Positions 15,198-23,921 of a stretch of 34,007 nt of DNA are shown piece after piece; position 1 is the stretch's first letter, and each line of letters opens with the position of its first letter. This stretch comes from Treponema sp. (GTDB lineage Bacteria; Spirochaetota; Spirochaetia; Treponematales; Breznakiellaceae). The notes below the pieces were generated by a model, which searched no databases, was not told the DNA's origin, and saw nothing but the letters and a program-made list of their open reading frames with translations. The translations under genes and the position numbers were made by a program. The stretch covers positions 1 through 34,007 of the forward strand of contig JAIRSU010000004.1 of NCBI GenBank assembly GCA_031255285.1, written 5' to 3'.

Positions 15198-15286
15198 TTT
15201 ACTCTCCTCTTCTTGGGATTAGGGAATAAGGAGAAGGTGCGCTTTAGCCTAAACCTTCTTGCAACGCTTCCCACAATCCCGGTTCT

Positions 15287-15943
15287 CTAATCCGTATCCC
15301 GAAAGAGAAAATTGTTGTACATATTCGCCGAACCAGGCGAGTCATAGACGAAACGCAGTTCGGGAATACCGATATTACTTCTTATGTTAGTGAAATCAAA
15401 GCGTATTACGGAGCCGTTTAACGTCGTACCTTCCATGCGTCTGATGAGTTTCGTGTCTGGATTTATGCTCAAGATGATTTCACGGAAGCTCTCCGCTCCA
15501 GACTGCCGCGACAGCCTCAATTTCACCACAGATTCTCCGGACCCCTCAAGTGGGACTGGATTTGGACCTGTTACATAAGACGGCACATAGTTGCGCCGCA
15601 TGAGGGTGAGTCCTCCGCCGGTCGCCAAGCCTGCACCCCCGGAGGATACTTCTTGATTCAGCACCGCACGGTATTCGGGTAGATATAAAGTGAGGTTGTT
15701 TCCGTTAAATACAATAACCTGTTCCGCTGGCGTCGTAAAATCTATACGCAAAAAGGACGGCACCAGATAGCTCACCGTTCCGGCCATCGTCGATGAACCC
15801 GATTGTATGCTTATCTTTGCCTCGTAGTCGCGCATACCGCTATATCGTTCAGATACCATTTCCATATACCGATTCGCGGTAACAATTTCTTGAGTAAACG
15901 CCAAGACAGGATAGACTAATAAAAACAAACAGATTTTCTTCAT
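15287..15943 (-). CDS. lolA: LolA-like periplasmic lipoprotein carrier
   Basis: A 218-residue protein with a signal peptide (MKKICLFLLVYPVLAFTQ) and a LolA-fold mature part: YSGMRDYEAKISIQSGSSTM, FLRIDFTTPAEQVIVFNGNN, LTLYLPEYRAVLNQE, then IILSINPDTKLIRRMEGTTL. LolA ferries lipoproteins from the inner to the outer membrane. An in-frame TTG at 15961 would add six residues, but the ATG at 15943 gives a proper signal peptide and lies seven bases after a promoter -10 box. It is the first gene of the lolA-rodZ-rimO group and is divergent from gltB. Confidence 0.82.
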   Translation of the reverse strand: MKKICLFLLVYPVLAFTQEIVTANRYMEMVSERYSGMRDYEAKISIQSGSSTMAGTVSYLVPSFLRIDFTTPAEQVIVFNGNNLTLYLPEYRAVLNQEVSSGGAGLATGGGLTLMRRNYVPSYVTGPNPVPLEGSGESVVKLRLSRQSGAESFREIILSINPDTKLIRRMEGTTLNGSVIRFDFTNIRSNIGIPELRFVYDSPGSANMYNNFLFRDTD

Positions 15944-15950
15944 AAATGTA

Positions 15951-15979
15951 ATGATAATCAAGAATAGTCAAATATTCAA
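15951..15979 (-). promoter_or_regulatory. Promoter of lolA, leaderless geometry
   Basis: Minus strand: TTGAAT (15979-15974), 17-bp spacer, TATCAT (15956-15951), seven bases to the ATG. No Shine-Dalgarno sequence. Confidence 0.5.
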
Positions 15980-16132
15980 GTAGGTAAAAACACAATAAGG
16001 ACACAACTGGTTCAAGGCGGGTGGTTACGGTACTTTTTGACGCCTCCTTCGGTAGTTGCCATGAATTACTTGATGTGGTAGAGTTAGATGAATTTTGAAA
16101 AGGAAAACATTCTAGCTGAATAAGGAGCCATT

Positions 16133-19100
16133 ATGGAACGGAATACGATCTCTTCTATGGGACGTCTTTACCGAAAAGAGGATGAGCACGATTCGTGTGG
16201 TATTGGATTTGTTGCGGACATCAAGGGTAAGCAATCGCATGATATCTTACGACGAGGGCTGGAAGTTCTTGAGCGTATGGAACATCGCGGCGCAGAGAGC
16301 GCGGACAACAAAACAGGCGACGGTTCGGGCGTTCTGTTGCAAATCCCTCACGAATTTTGCCAGAAACAAATAGAGAATTTGCCGAATTCTGGTGATTATG
16401 GGACTGGCTTGGCTTTTATATATGGTGACGCCGCAAGAATCATCGGCGTCATTGAGAAAACCGCGGCTGAAACGGGTCTTTCTCTGTTCGCGTGCAGAGA
16501 TGTGCCTGTAAACCGCAACGCGCTGGGTCCTATCGCGGCAAACGCCGAACCACTCATTAAGCAGGTTTTCCTTACGTTAAAAAAAGAAACAAGGGTCCGC
16601 GGCGGTATAAATGAAGAGAGCGGCGTCTCTGATTTGGACATTGCGTTGTTTATCTTGCGCAAAAAATTGGAAAAGAAGCTGTCAGATAACGAGCTGTATT
16701 TCCCTTCATTGTCCTCAAGAGTGATTATTTACAAAGGTATGCTGATGTCAGGACAGGTCCGCGAGTTTTACCCTGACTTGAGCGAGGAGGATGTTAAGAC
16801 TGCAGTCGCTCTGGTTCATTCCCGCTTTTCAACTAATACGTTCCCCGCGTGGTCCCTTGCTCAGCCTTTCCGTATCGTGGCGCATAACGGCGAAATCAAT
16901 ACTATCAAAGGTAATCGTTTCTGGATGTCCGCACGAGAGGCAATTCTCTCACATCCGCGCTTTGGAGCGGCTTTACAGGAAATTTTGCCGGTAATAGAGC
17001 CGGGTAAAAGCGACTCGGCGAGCTTTGACAATGTGCTTGAGTTCCTAGTCTTGGCGGGACGAAGCCTGCCCCATGCTGTTATGATGCTCATTCCTGAAGC
17101 GTGGAACGAAAAAAATCCAATTTCACAGGAACTGAAAGGTTTTTACGAATATCATGCCTGTATTATGGAACCGTGGGACGGTCCTGCGTCTATTGTGTTC
17201 TGTGATGGGCGTTATGTGGGCGGCACACTCGACCGTAATGGACTGCGCCCGTCCCGCTATACGATTACCCGCGACGGGTTGATTGTCATGGGTTCAGAGA
17301 CCGGCGTACAAGATTTTGCGCCTGAAGAAGTCGTCTACAAAGGGCGATTGCTGCCGGGTAAACTGCTTCTGGTCGACTTGAAAGAAGGGCGTATTATTCC
17401 TGATGAAGAGGTTAAGCGACAAGCGGCTGATAAACAGCCGTATGCTGAATGGGTAAAACAAAATGTTACCTTGCTTAAACAGGATGGAGCGAATGATTCG
17501 GATGTCGCGCCGGAATGGACGCTTTTTCTTGAGAAAGCCTTTGGATATACGCGGGAGGATGTAGAGCGTCTCTTGCTTTCTATGGCGGAAACGGGACAGG
17601 AACCGACCAGCTCCATGGGCACCGATACGCCGATCGCGGTCTTTTCCGATAAAAACCAGCGGGTCTATAACTACTTCAAACAGGTTTTCGCGCAGGTTAC
17701 TAACCCACCGATTGACTCTATCCGCGAGGACTTGGTGATGACTCTGACGAGTTTCATTGGGTCCCAGGGTAACTTGCTTGACGAGACGCCGGAACACTGC
17801 CGGTGCGTCAAGGTGAAAAATCCGATTCTCACGCCGCCTGAATTGCAGGACTTATTGGCGACTCCGGGTTTTTCGGCTAAAACGCTATCCGCGATGTTCT
17901 GCTTGAATAATAGCGGGTCGGCGTCTGGTCTGGAAAACGCGCTTGTTATGCTTGTTTCGCAAGCTGTGTCTGCGGTACAAAGCGGCGTTTCCTTCCTAGT
18001 CTTGTCTGACCGAGAAGTTCTTAATGCGGATAATAAGAAAATCCCTGTCCCTGCGCTTCTATCTGTAGGCGCGGTTCACCACGGGCTTATCCGCGCCGGG
18101 TTGCGCGTCAAAACTTCTATCATAATAGAGTCGGCTGAACCGCGGGAGATAATGCATTTTGCCCTGCTCTTCGGCTATGGCGCGGACTTGGTTGTGCCTT
18201 ATGGAGCGCTTGCGGTGCTCGAAAGACTCGCCTGTGAAAAGACTCGCGTCAAAGACGCTCACAACGCAAAGAAACGCTACCTCAAGGGCTTGCAAAAAGC
18301 GCTTCTCAAGGTCATGTCTAAGATGGGCACCAGCGTCCTGCGCTCCTACCGGGGCGCACAGATATTCGAGTCACTTGGGCTGGGAGACGCGGTTATTGAA
18401 AAGTGCTTCACGGGTACAACAAATCGAATCCAGGGCGCAGACTTTGCGGTCTTGGAAAGAGAGGCGTCCGAAGTCTTTCAGAATGCGCTTGATGACATGG
18501 AAAATATACATATTATCGAAAAGACACTGCTTGATGAGCTGGGGCAGTATCGTTGGCGTAAAACCGGCGAGAAGCATGCATGGAACCCGGAGACTATACA
18601 TATCCTGCAATGGGCGTGCCGCTCTACAGATTATGCCAAGTTCAAGCAATTTTCCCAATCCGTAAACGCGCTCAACCAGAGTCCTCATGTGATCCGAGGC
18701 TTGCTCGACTTTGTGGAAACAGCGGCAATTCCTCTTGAAGAAGTCGAGTCGATTGAGGAGGTTATGAAGCGGTTCACTACAGGTGCTATGTCCTTTGGTT
18801 CCATCTCTAAAGAAGCGCACGAAACTATTGCATCCGCTCTTAATTCGATTCACGGGCGGTCTAATTCAGGGGAGGGCGGCGAGGACTCGGTACGCTTCAA
18901 GCCTTATGCGGATGGGACATGGACGCGAAGTGCTATCAAGCAAGTGGCCTCCGGGCGTTTCGGCGTTACGAGCGAATATCTGGCTAATGCCGAGGAATTG
19001 CAAATCAAAATAGCACAGGGTGCAAAACCTGGAGAGGGCGGACAGTTGCCCGCCCATAAGGTTGATGTGAAGATCGCCAAGACTCGCTACTCGACGCCGG

Positions 19101-20707
19101 GCGTTACGCTTATAAGTCCTCCTCCTCATCACGACATTTACTCTATTGAGGATTTGGCCGAGTTGATTTTTGACCTGAAGAACGCGAATCCATATGCACG
19201 GATCAGCGTGAAGCTTGTTTCCGAAAGCGGGGTGGGCACGATTGCGGCTGGCGTCGCGAAGGCTCATGCAGATAATATCTTGATTTCCGGATACGACGGC
19301 GGCACAGGCGCGAGTCCCCAGTCAAGTATTCGTCACGCGGGTCTTCCCTGGGAAATCGGGCTTGCGGAGACGCACCAGGTCTTGGTGAGAAACGGTCTGC
19401 GCGGACGGGTACGTCTGCAAACGGATGGACAAATCAAGACCGGGCGCGACATCGTAATTGCAGGTATACTGGGAGCGGAGGAATTCGGCTTTGGCACATC
19501 CGCACTTATCGTTCTGGGATGCGTGATGATGCGCAAATGCCACGAAAATACCTGTCCTATGGGTGTAGCGACTCAAGACCCGGAATTGCGTCGGCGTTTC
19601 TCCGGTAAACCTGAGCATCTCATCACCTTTTTCAGGTTTCTGGCGCAGGAAGTCCGTGAGATTATGGCGGAACTGGGTGTGCGTCGATTCAATGACCTCA
19701 TTGGCAAGACGGAATTGCTGGTTCAGCGGCAGAGCGGTAAGTGGAAATCCGCGTCTGTCGACCTTTCGCGCCTCCTTTTCAAGGAGGAATGCCCCGTAGA
19801 TATTCCTGGGAACGGAGCGATGTATTGTGTTCAAAATCAAGTTCATAAAATTGACAAGACGCTTGACCGTATGCTTGTTACTCAATGCGCGGCCGCGCTT
19901 GACGGACGGAATCCGGTGGCTCTGAAACATGATGTGAAAAACACTGACCGTGCAGTAGGCGCTTTGCTTTCTTATGAGGTGAGTCGGCGGTTTGGCGGCG
20001 CGGGTTTGCCGGATAATTTTATTACCGTTGACTTCACCGGCTCGGCCGGACAGAGTTTCGGCGCGTTTTTAGCCAAAGGGATTACATTCCGTCTGGCGGG
20101 CGACTCTAACGACTACATTGGGAAAGGGCTTTCGGGCGGACGTATTGTTATTATGCCGCCGCCGGGTTCGCTTTTCAGAAGCGAGGAAAACATTATTATC
20201 GGTAATACGGCGCTTTACGGGGCGACTTTAGGCGAGGTTTTCGTTTCGGGTATTGCAGGTGAGCGGTTCTGCGTCCGTAATTCAGGCGTGACTGCAGTTG
20301 TCGAAGGCGTGGGCGACCATGCGGCTGAATATATGACTGGGGGTAATCTTATCGTCCTGGGTAAGGTGGGGCGTAACTTTGCGGCTGGTATGTCAGGAGG
20401 TATCGCATATATTTGGGACGCTTCGGGCGACTTTGACTTCTTCCTGAACAAGGGTATGGTCGAGAAGACGGGATTTGAGTCCGAAGATGACGAGGGTTTT
20501 GTCAAATCATTCATTGAAAAGCACGTTTTCTGGACCAATTCGGACCATGCTCGTTCCATTCTCGATAACTGGGGAGAAAACCGTCGACAGTTTGTAAAAA
20601 TTACACCGCTTGAGTATAAGCGCGCTCTACAACAGATGAAGCTGTCGGAACTTGACCGCAGGCTCTTTGACATCCGTGAAAAACAGGAACTGGAAGGAAG
20701 CGAGTAG
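16133..20707 (+). CDS. gltB: Glutamate synthase large subunit
   Basis: A 1524-residue GOGAT alpha subunit that makes two glutamates from glutamine and 2-oxoglutarate. Domains in order: class II glutamine amidotransferase after a 21-residue propeptide (catalytic Cys22 in EDEHDSCGIGFVADIKG; later HNGEINTIKGN and DRNGLRPSRY), the central domain (about 480-800), the FMN-binding synthase domain (GAMSFGSISKEAHETIA, GRSNSGEGGED, SGYDGGTGASPQSS), the 3Fe-4S cysteines C-x5-C-x4-C near residue 1130 (CVMMRKCHENTCPMG) and the C-terminal GXGXG beta-helix (about 1270-1480). AAGGAG lies seven bases before the ATG. The small subunit gltD, which feeds electrons, is not adjacent: the next gene is convergent. 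Confidence 0.97.
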   Translation: MERNTISSMGRLYRKEDEHDSCGIGFVADIKGKQSHDILRRGLEVLERMEHRGAESADNKTGDGSGVLLQIPHEFCQKQIENLPNSGDYGTGLAFIYGDAARIIGVIEKTAAETGLSLFACRDVPVNRNALGPIAANAEPLIKQVFLTLKKETRVRGGINEESGVSDLDIALFILRKKLEKKLSDNELYFPSLSSRVIIYKGMLMSGQVREFYPDLSEEDVKTAVALVHSRFSTNTFPAWSLAQPFRIVAHNGEINTIKGNRFWMSAREAILSHPRFGAALQEILPVIEPGKSDSASFDNVLEFLVLAGRSLPHAVMMLIPEAWNEKNPISQELKGFYEYHACIMEPWDGPASIVFCDGRYVGGTLDRNGLRPSRYTITRDGLIVMGSETGVQDFAPEEVVYKGRLLPGKLLLVDLKEGRIIPDEEVKRQAADKQPYAEWVKQNVTLLKQDGANDSDVAPEWTLFLEKAFGYTREDVERLLLSMAETGQEPTSSMGTDTPIAVFSDKNQRVYNYFKQVFAQVTNPPIDSIREDLVMTLTSFIGSQGNLLDETPEHCRCVKVKNPILTPPELQDLLATPGFSAKTLSAMFCLNNSGSASGLENALVMLVSQAVSAVQSGVSFLVLSDREVLNADNKKIPVPALLSVGAVHHGLIRAGLRVKTSIIIESAEPREIMHFALLFGYGADLVVPYGALAVLERLACEKTRVKDAHNAKKRYLKGLQKALLKVMSKMGTSVLRSYRGAQIFESLGLGDAVIEKCFTGTTNRIQGADFAVLEREASEVFQNALDDMENIHIIEKTLLDELGQYRWRKTGEKHAWNPETIHILQWACRSTDYAKFKQFSQSVNALNQSPHVIRGLLDFVETAAIPLEEVESIEEVMKRFTTGAMSFGSISKEAHETIASALNSIHGRSNSGEGGEDSVRFKPYADGTWTRSAIKQVASGRFGVTSEYLANAEELQIKIAQGAKPGEGGQLPAHKVDVKIAKTRYSTPGVTLISPPPHHDIYSIEDLAELIFDLKNANPYARISVKLVSESGVGTIAAGVAKAHADNILISGYDGGTGASPQSSIRHAGLPWEIGLAETHQVLVRNGLRGRVRLQTDGQIKTGRDIVIAGILGAEEFGFGTSALIVLGCVMMRKCHENTCPMGVATQDPELRRRFSGKPEHLITFFRFLAQEVREIMAELGVRRFNDLIGKTELLVQRQSGKWKSASVDLSRLLFKEECPVDIPGNGAMYCVQNQVHKIDKTLDRMLVTQCAAALDGRNPVALKHDVKNTDRAVGALLSYEVSRRFGGAGLPDNFITVDFTGSAGQSFGAFLAKGITFRLAGDSNDYIGKGLSGGRIVIMPPPGSLFRSEENIIIGNTALYGATLGEVFVSGIAGERFCVRNSGVTAVVEGVGDHAAEYMTGGNLIVLGKVGRNFAAGMSGGIAYIWDASGDFDFFLNKGMVEKTGFESEDDEGFVKSFIEKHVFWTNSDHARSILDNWGENRRQFVKITPLEYKRALQQMKLSELDRRLFDIREKQELEGSE

Positions 20708-20724
20708 TTTAAATACGAAATCCG

Positions 20725-20767
20725 ACAAGGGGCAGTCCTATGCTCTGTCTGCACCCTGTCCCCTTGT
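20725..20767 (+). terminator. Inverted repeat after gltB, possible terminator
   Basis: ACAAGGGG (20725-20732) and CCCCTTGT (20760-20767) form an 8-bp perfect stem with a 27-nt loop, about 20 bp after the gltB stop. Only a short T run follows, so termination efficiency is uncertain. Confidence 0.35.
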
Positions 20768-20899
20768 TTCTGGTATAGGGCGTACGGCATCGTTGACCTC
20801 CGATAGAGTGCGTTTGTGGTTACTCTACCGTGTTTACGACGCCGTTTCTATACCCTGCTGTTTTGATTAACGGGGGATTTCATCGGCAAATACCGAGGG

Positions 20900-22750
20900 T
20901 TAGTTTGGAAGTTTCGCTAATGGCGTCAACTGTAAGTGAACCTCTGCTTGTCCTGAAAAACTGTTGTTGTGAAGGTAAATTCGTTGAGCCGCCGTGTCTA
21001 TTATCGACTCGAGCGGTGCGTCCGTTATCACCAGGGGCATATCATTCAGGTAAGCCGCAGGTACAAAGATTTCAGTGGGTTGCGCTATGGACGGGTCGGC
21101 ATTGAATGTATACGAGAAAAAGCCTGTTTTCCTGTTCCATGACAAACGCAGGGGCGTTCCTGCGGTCGCCATAGGATAAGGACGGAGCCAGCCGCGTATT
21201 GCACGGGGCTTGTTCTCCGAAAAGATCGATAAATCCTCGCCGTTCCATCGGTCTCCTTCCATATTCACATTATCCGCCGTGTAGTTCCATATCGTAGAAT
21301 GAAGCAAATTAGCGTCAACCGCATCGTAATACATAGAAAGCGCTGTTTCATGAACGCGGTAATCGCCTGTCTTGAAGGCTTTTCGCTTGTTCATATCAAA
21401 AGGTAGTCCGAATTCACCCAAAAAACAGGGAATGTCGCCCATTTCTTCACGGGTCCACTCAACAGATTCACGGAGACACGCGGTAAAATAAGCGGCGACA
21501 TTCCTCTTGCCGAATATAGGTTTGCGCGTTTTGAGGTTTATCGTGAACCAGGGGCGGAAAGATTTGCTGAAGAGAGCTATTCCGTCGTACCAATGGAATG
21601 CGTTGACTGCATTCACAGGCGCTTCTCCCTTTTCCCATGAAGGCTGCTCGCCCATGGGGACGCCTTCAATAAACAGGAACGCCTTTTCGTTTTGTTCTCT
21701 GATGCGTTCCGCAAATTTATTTATAAAGGGTTTTAAAAAGTCGTTTGCGAAAGAGACGGGTTTCCCGCTTATAGCGGCGAAGTTTTTACCAGATAGTTTC
21801 GGCGTTCCTTCCGCGTCAGACCAGAAGCCTGCTTGTTTCCATGGACAAGAAAAACCTTCTTTGAATAAAGAATCGCCTTCGTAAACCTGTACACCAACGA
21901 CCCGCTCGCCCAAAACGTCGGTCTTATAGACCGGAACCTCGGTGCGGTGGCCGGATGCGGCGGTCATAGCCATGAAAGGAGACGGCATGGGACCAAGTTT
22001 CACTAAATAGTTCTCAAGCCTGCTCAAGTCCCGGCAGCCGATAAAGCCTGAATGAGGCTCGTTCATAGAGCCGAAGCCTGCTATGGCCGTGCAATTCTTT
22101 AACCTACGGTAGCAGTGTTGGAATGCGGCGATGTAGTGTTCCTGGAGAAAGTCTTGAACAGGTTCGCCGTCTATGCGGAAATCTGGCGTAAAAGCGGAGC
22201 CTGCGAAGAACAGGGTGAACATGGATGCGGCTGCGTAACGATTATAATTCGTGGGCCAAAGCATAGGGGGCAGAGGATATTTCTTTTCGGCGAATTCTTG
22301 TTCAGTGAGCGCGGCTCCTGTTGAGCCGAGTTTTGTTATATCTATGCCGATTTTTTCCAGCGTCCATGCAGGCGCACCGTCTCCGCCGGTCCATCTGCTC
22401 CACACATCCTGGTGCGGGTCCATATAAACGCTTATGCCGTTCTTTTCCGCTATAAGGAGAATTTTTCGCAGATACGCCAGATATTCCTCGTCATAGACGC
22501 CGGGTCCTGCGTGTTCTATAGCTTCCCATGTGATGAAAAAGCGGATAAAGGTGAAACCCCACGAGCGGAGTCTGGCGAAATGCGCTTCGGCGTCTTCAAG
22601 TGGGAAAGGTCTGCCCATGAAGGACGCGGTTTCGGGAGCCGCAAGCGGGGCGGGGTAACACGCAGAGGGAGTCTTGCTTCCAACATTACACCCGCGCAAA
22701 ATCAGAGTCCTCCCTGACTCGTCAAATATGAAATTGTTTTGTATGTTCAT
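20900..22750 (-). CDS. GH5 family glycoside hydrolase (endoglycoceramidase-like)
   Basis: A 616-residue protein if started at the ATG at 22750. An in-frame extension of 22 residues is possible but has no start signal. Clan GH-A features: LRGCNVGSKTPS, the FIRFFITWEAIEHAGPGVYD strand, GISVYMDPHQDVWSRWTGGD, acid/base Glu near residue 231 (GFGSMNEPHSGF) and nucleophile Glu near 446 (PCFLGEFGLPFDM), then a C-terminal beta domain (about 530-616). The DPHQDVWSRWTGGDGAPAW motif is like the endoglycoceramidase/GH5 subgroup that acts on glycolipids or related beta-glycosides. The exact substrate is not predictable. No signal peptide is present, so it is probably cytoplasmic. It has a leaderless-type promoter. 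Confidence 0.85.
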   Translation of the reverse strand: MNIQNNFIFDESGRTLILRGCNVGSKTPSACYPAPLAAPETASFMGRPFPLEDAEAHFARLRSWGFTFIRFFITWEAIEHAGPGVYDEEYLAYLRKILLIAEKNGISVYMDPHQDVWSRWTGGDGAPAWTLEKIGIDITKLGSTGAALTEQEFAEKKYPLPPMLWPTNYNRYAAASMFTLFFAGSAFTPDFRIDGEPVQDFLQEHYIAAFQHCYRRLKNCTAIAGFGSMNEPHSGFIGCRDLSRLENYLVKLGPMPSPFMAMTAASGHRTEVPVYKTDVLGERVVGVQVYEGDSLFKEGFSCPWKQAGFWSDAEGTPKLSGKNFAAISGKPVSFANDFLKPFINKFAERIREQNEKAFLFIEGVPMGEQPSWEKGEAPVNAVNAFHWYDGIALFSKSFRPWFTINLKTRKPIFGKRNVAAYFTACLRESVEWTREEMGDIPCFLGEFGLPFDMNKRKAFKTGDYRVHETALSMYYDAVDANLLHSTIWNYTADNVNMEGDRWNGEDLSIFSENKPRAIRGWLRPYPMATAGTPLRLSWNRKTGFFSYTFNADPSIAQPTEIFVPAAYLNDMPLVITDAPLESIIDTAAQRIYLHNNSFSGQAEVHLQLTPLAKLPN

Positions 22751-22756
22751 AGTTTC

Positions 22757-22785
22757 AATATACCAGGAAATGAGAAATAGAGCAA
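22757..22785 (-). promoter_or_regulatory. Promoter of the GH5 gene, leaderless geometry
   Basis: Minus strand: TTGCTC (22785-22780), 17-bp spacer, TATATT (22762-22757), six bases to the ATG at 22750. No Shine-Dalgarno sequence. Confidence 0.5.
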
Positions 22786-22802
22786 ATATTGTTTTGTTAT
22801 TT

Positions 22803-22811
22803 TGGTATAAT
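22803..22811 (+). promoter_or_regulatory. Extended -10 promoter for the HlyD-type gene
   Basis: TGG followed by TATAAT (22806-22811) is a perfect extended -10 element with no good -35 box. The predicted 5' leader is about 75 nt, in contrast with the leaderless promoters nearby, and the gene has a Shine-Dalgarno sequence. Confidence 0.45.
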
Positions 22812-22892
22812 ACCACGTTGATTTAAAATAAAAACTGCAATCTGCGTAACAGGTATTTATAATATTTTGTTTTATTTCCGTAAAGGAAGATT

Positions 22893-23858
22893 ATGAGAAA
22901 AAAGAACAGATTGGTTACCATAATTTTAGTGGTTTTGACCATGGTTTTCGCCGTAATGATTGTATTTTTACTGATTCAAAAGAGACAGCCCGAGGCGGGC
23001 GGGAGTCAGCGGTCCGCAGGGACTTCAGGACAGAGCCGCGGTGGAAATTTGGGCATGGCTTCCACTACCCGGAACGCGACTCCCGTGCGAGTTATGCCTG
23101 CCGTAGTCGGAACCATTGAAAACAGCATCGTCATAAACGGAGACGTTCTGGCTGGTAAAGAGGTCTCTATTTACCCGTCCGTTGCTGGGAAACTCATGTC
23201 CACGCGGTTCAAGCCGGGAGAAACGGTCTCGCAAGGACAGGTTTTGGCCATGGTTGACCCATCTCGTCCAGGCGAGATCTATGCCCAAAGCCCGGTCATG
23301 TCAACCATTAGCGGAACAGTTCTGTCTGTACCAGCGAATACAGGCGATACGGTTACGACGAACACTGTCGTTTATGTGGTGGGCGACATATCCAACATCG
23401 TGGTTGAATCTTTTGTACCGGAACGTTTTTCAGCGTCGATTCATGAAGGTCTTGCCGCATCCATTTCCTTTGAGGCCATACGCGGCGAGTTTTTTTCTGC
23501 GGCCGTGAGCGAAGTGAGTCCTGTGCTTGACCCGTCGAGTCGCACCGTGCGGATTCGTCTGCGTTTTGCCCGGAAGGATGCGCGGATAAAGCCGGGTATG
23601 TTCGCCCAGGCGAGTCTCGTAACGGAAGCGCGGTACGGCGTACTCACCATTCCTCGAAACAGCGTCATAAACACTTATGGCTCGTTCATCGTCTTTACTG
23701 TGGATGAAAAGAACATAGCGCATCAAGTAGAAATCGGTATAGGCTTGGAGAGCGAAGAACAAATCGAAGTGGTAAGCGGTCTTGCAGAAGGGGATCGTGT
23801 CGTATTCGAGGGGCAAAATTTCTTAATGGAAGGAGACGCGGTACGGGTTGTGGAATGA
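22893..23858 (+). CDS. RND/HlyD-type periplasmic adaptor (membrane fusion protein)
   Basis: A 321-residue adaptor: an N-terminal membrane anchor (LVTIILVVLTMVFAVMIVFL), a Gly/Ser/Arg-rich linker (about residues 33-60), then the barrel-sandwich halves GDVLAGKEVSIYPSVAGKLM and YAQSPVMSTISGTVLSVPAN with almost no helical hairpin between them. The beta-barrel (about 175-245, SRTVRIRLRFARKDARIKPG) and membrane-proximal domain (250-321) follow. Such adaptors bridge an inner-membrane pump to an outer-membrane channel. Here no pump or TolC gene is next to it: the next gene is convergent. The minimal hairpin suggests a short adaptor like those of some ABC or RND systems. AAAGGAAG precedes the ATG. Confidence 0.88.
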   Translation: MRKKNRLVTIILVVLTMVFAVMIVFLLIQKRQPEAGGSQRSAGTSGQSRGGNLGMASTTRNATPVRVMPAVVGTIENSIVINGDVLAGKEVSIYPSVAGKLMSTRFKPGETVSQGQVLAMVDPSRPGEIYAQSPVMSTISGTVLSVPANTGDTVTTNTVVYVVGDISNIVVESFVPERFSASIHEGLAASISFEAIRGEFFSAAVSEVSPVLDPSSRTVRIRLRFARKDARIKPGMFAQASLVTEARYGVLTIPRNSVINTYGSFIVFTVDEKNIAHQVEIGIGLESEEQIEVVSGLAEGDRVVFEGQNFLMEGDAVRVVE

Positions 23859-23921
23859 GGCGGCAGTGGAGCGGCGCAATGAAGGCTGACGCTTAATCAC
23901 GCCTTTCAGTTTCCCCCATCG

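Noticed and set aside
20725-20767. Repetitive extragenic element after gltB
   Set aside because: I saw no second copy of this inverted repeat in the window, so it is listed only as a weak terminator.
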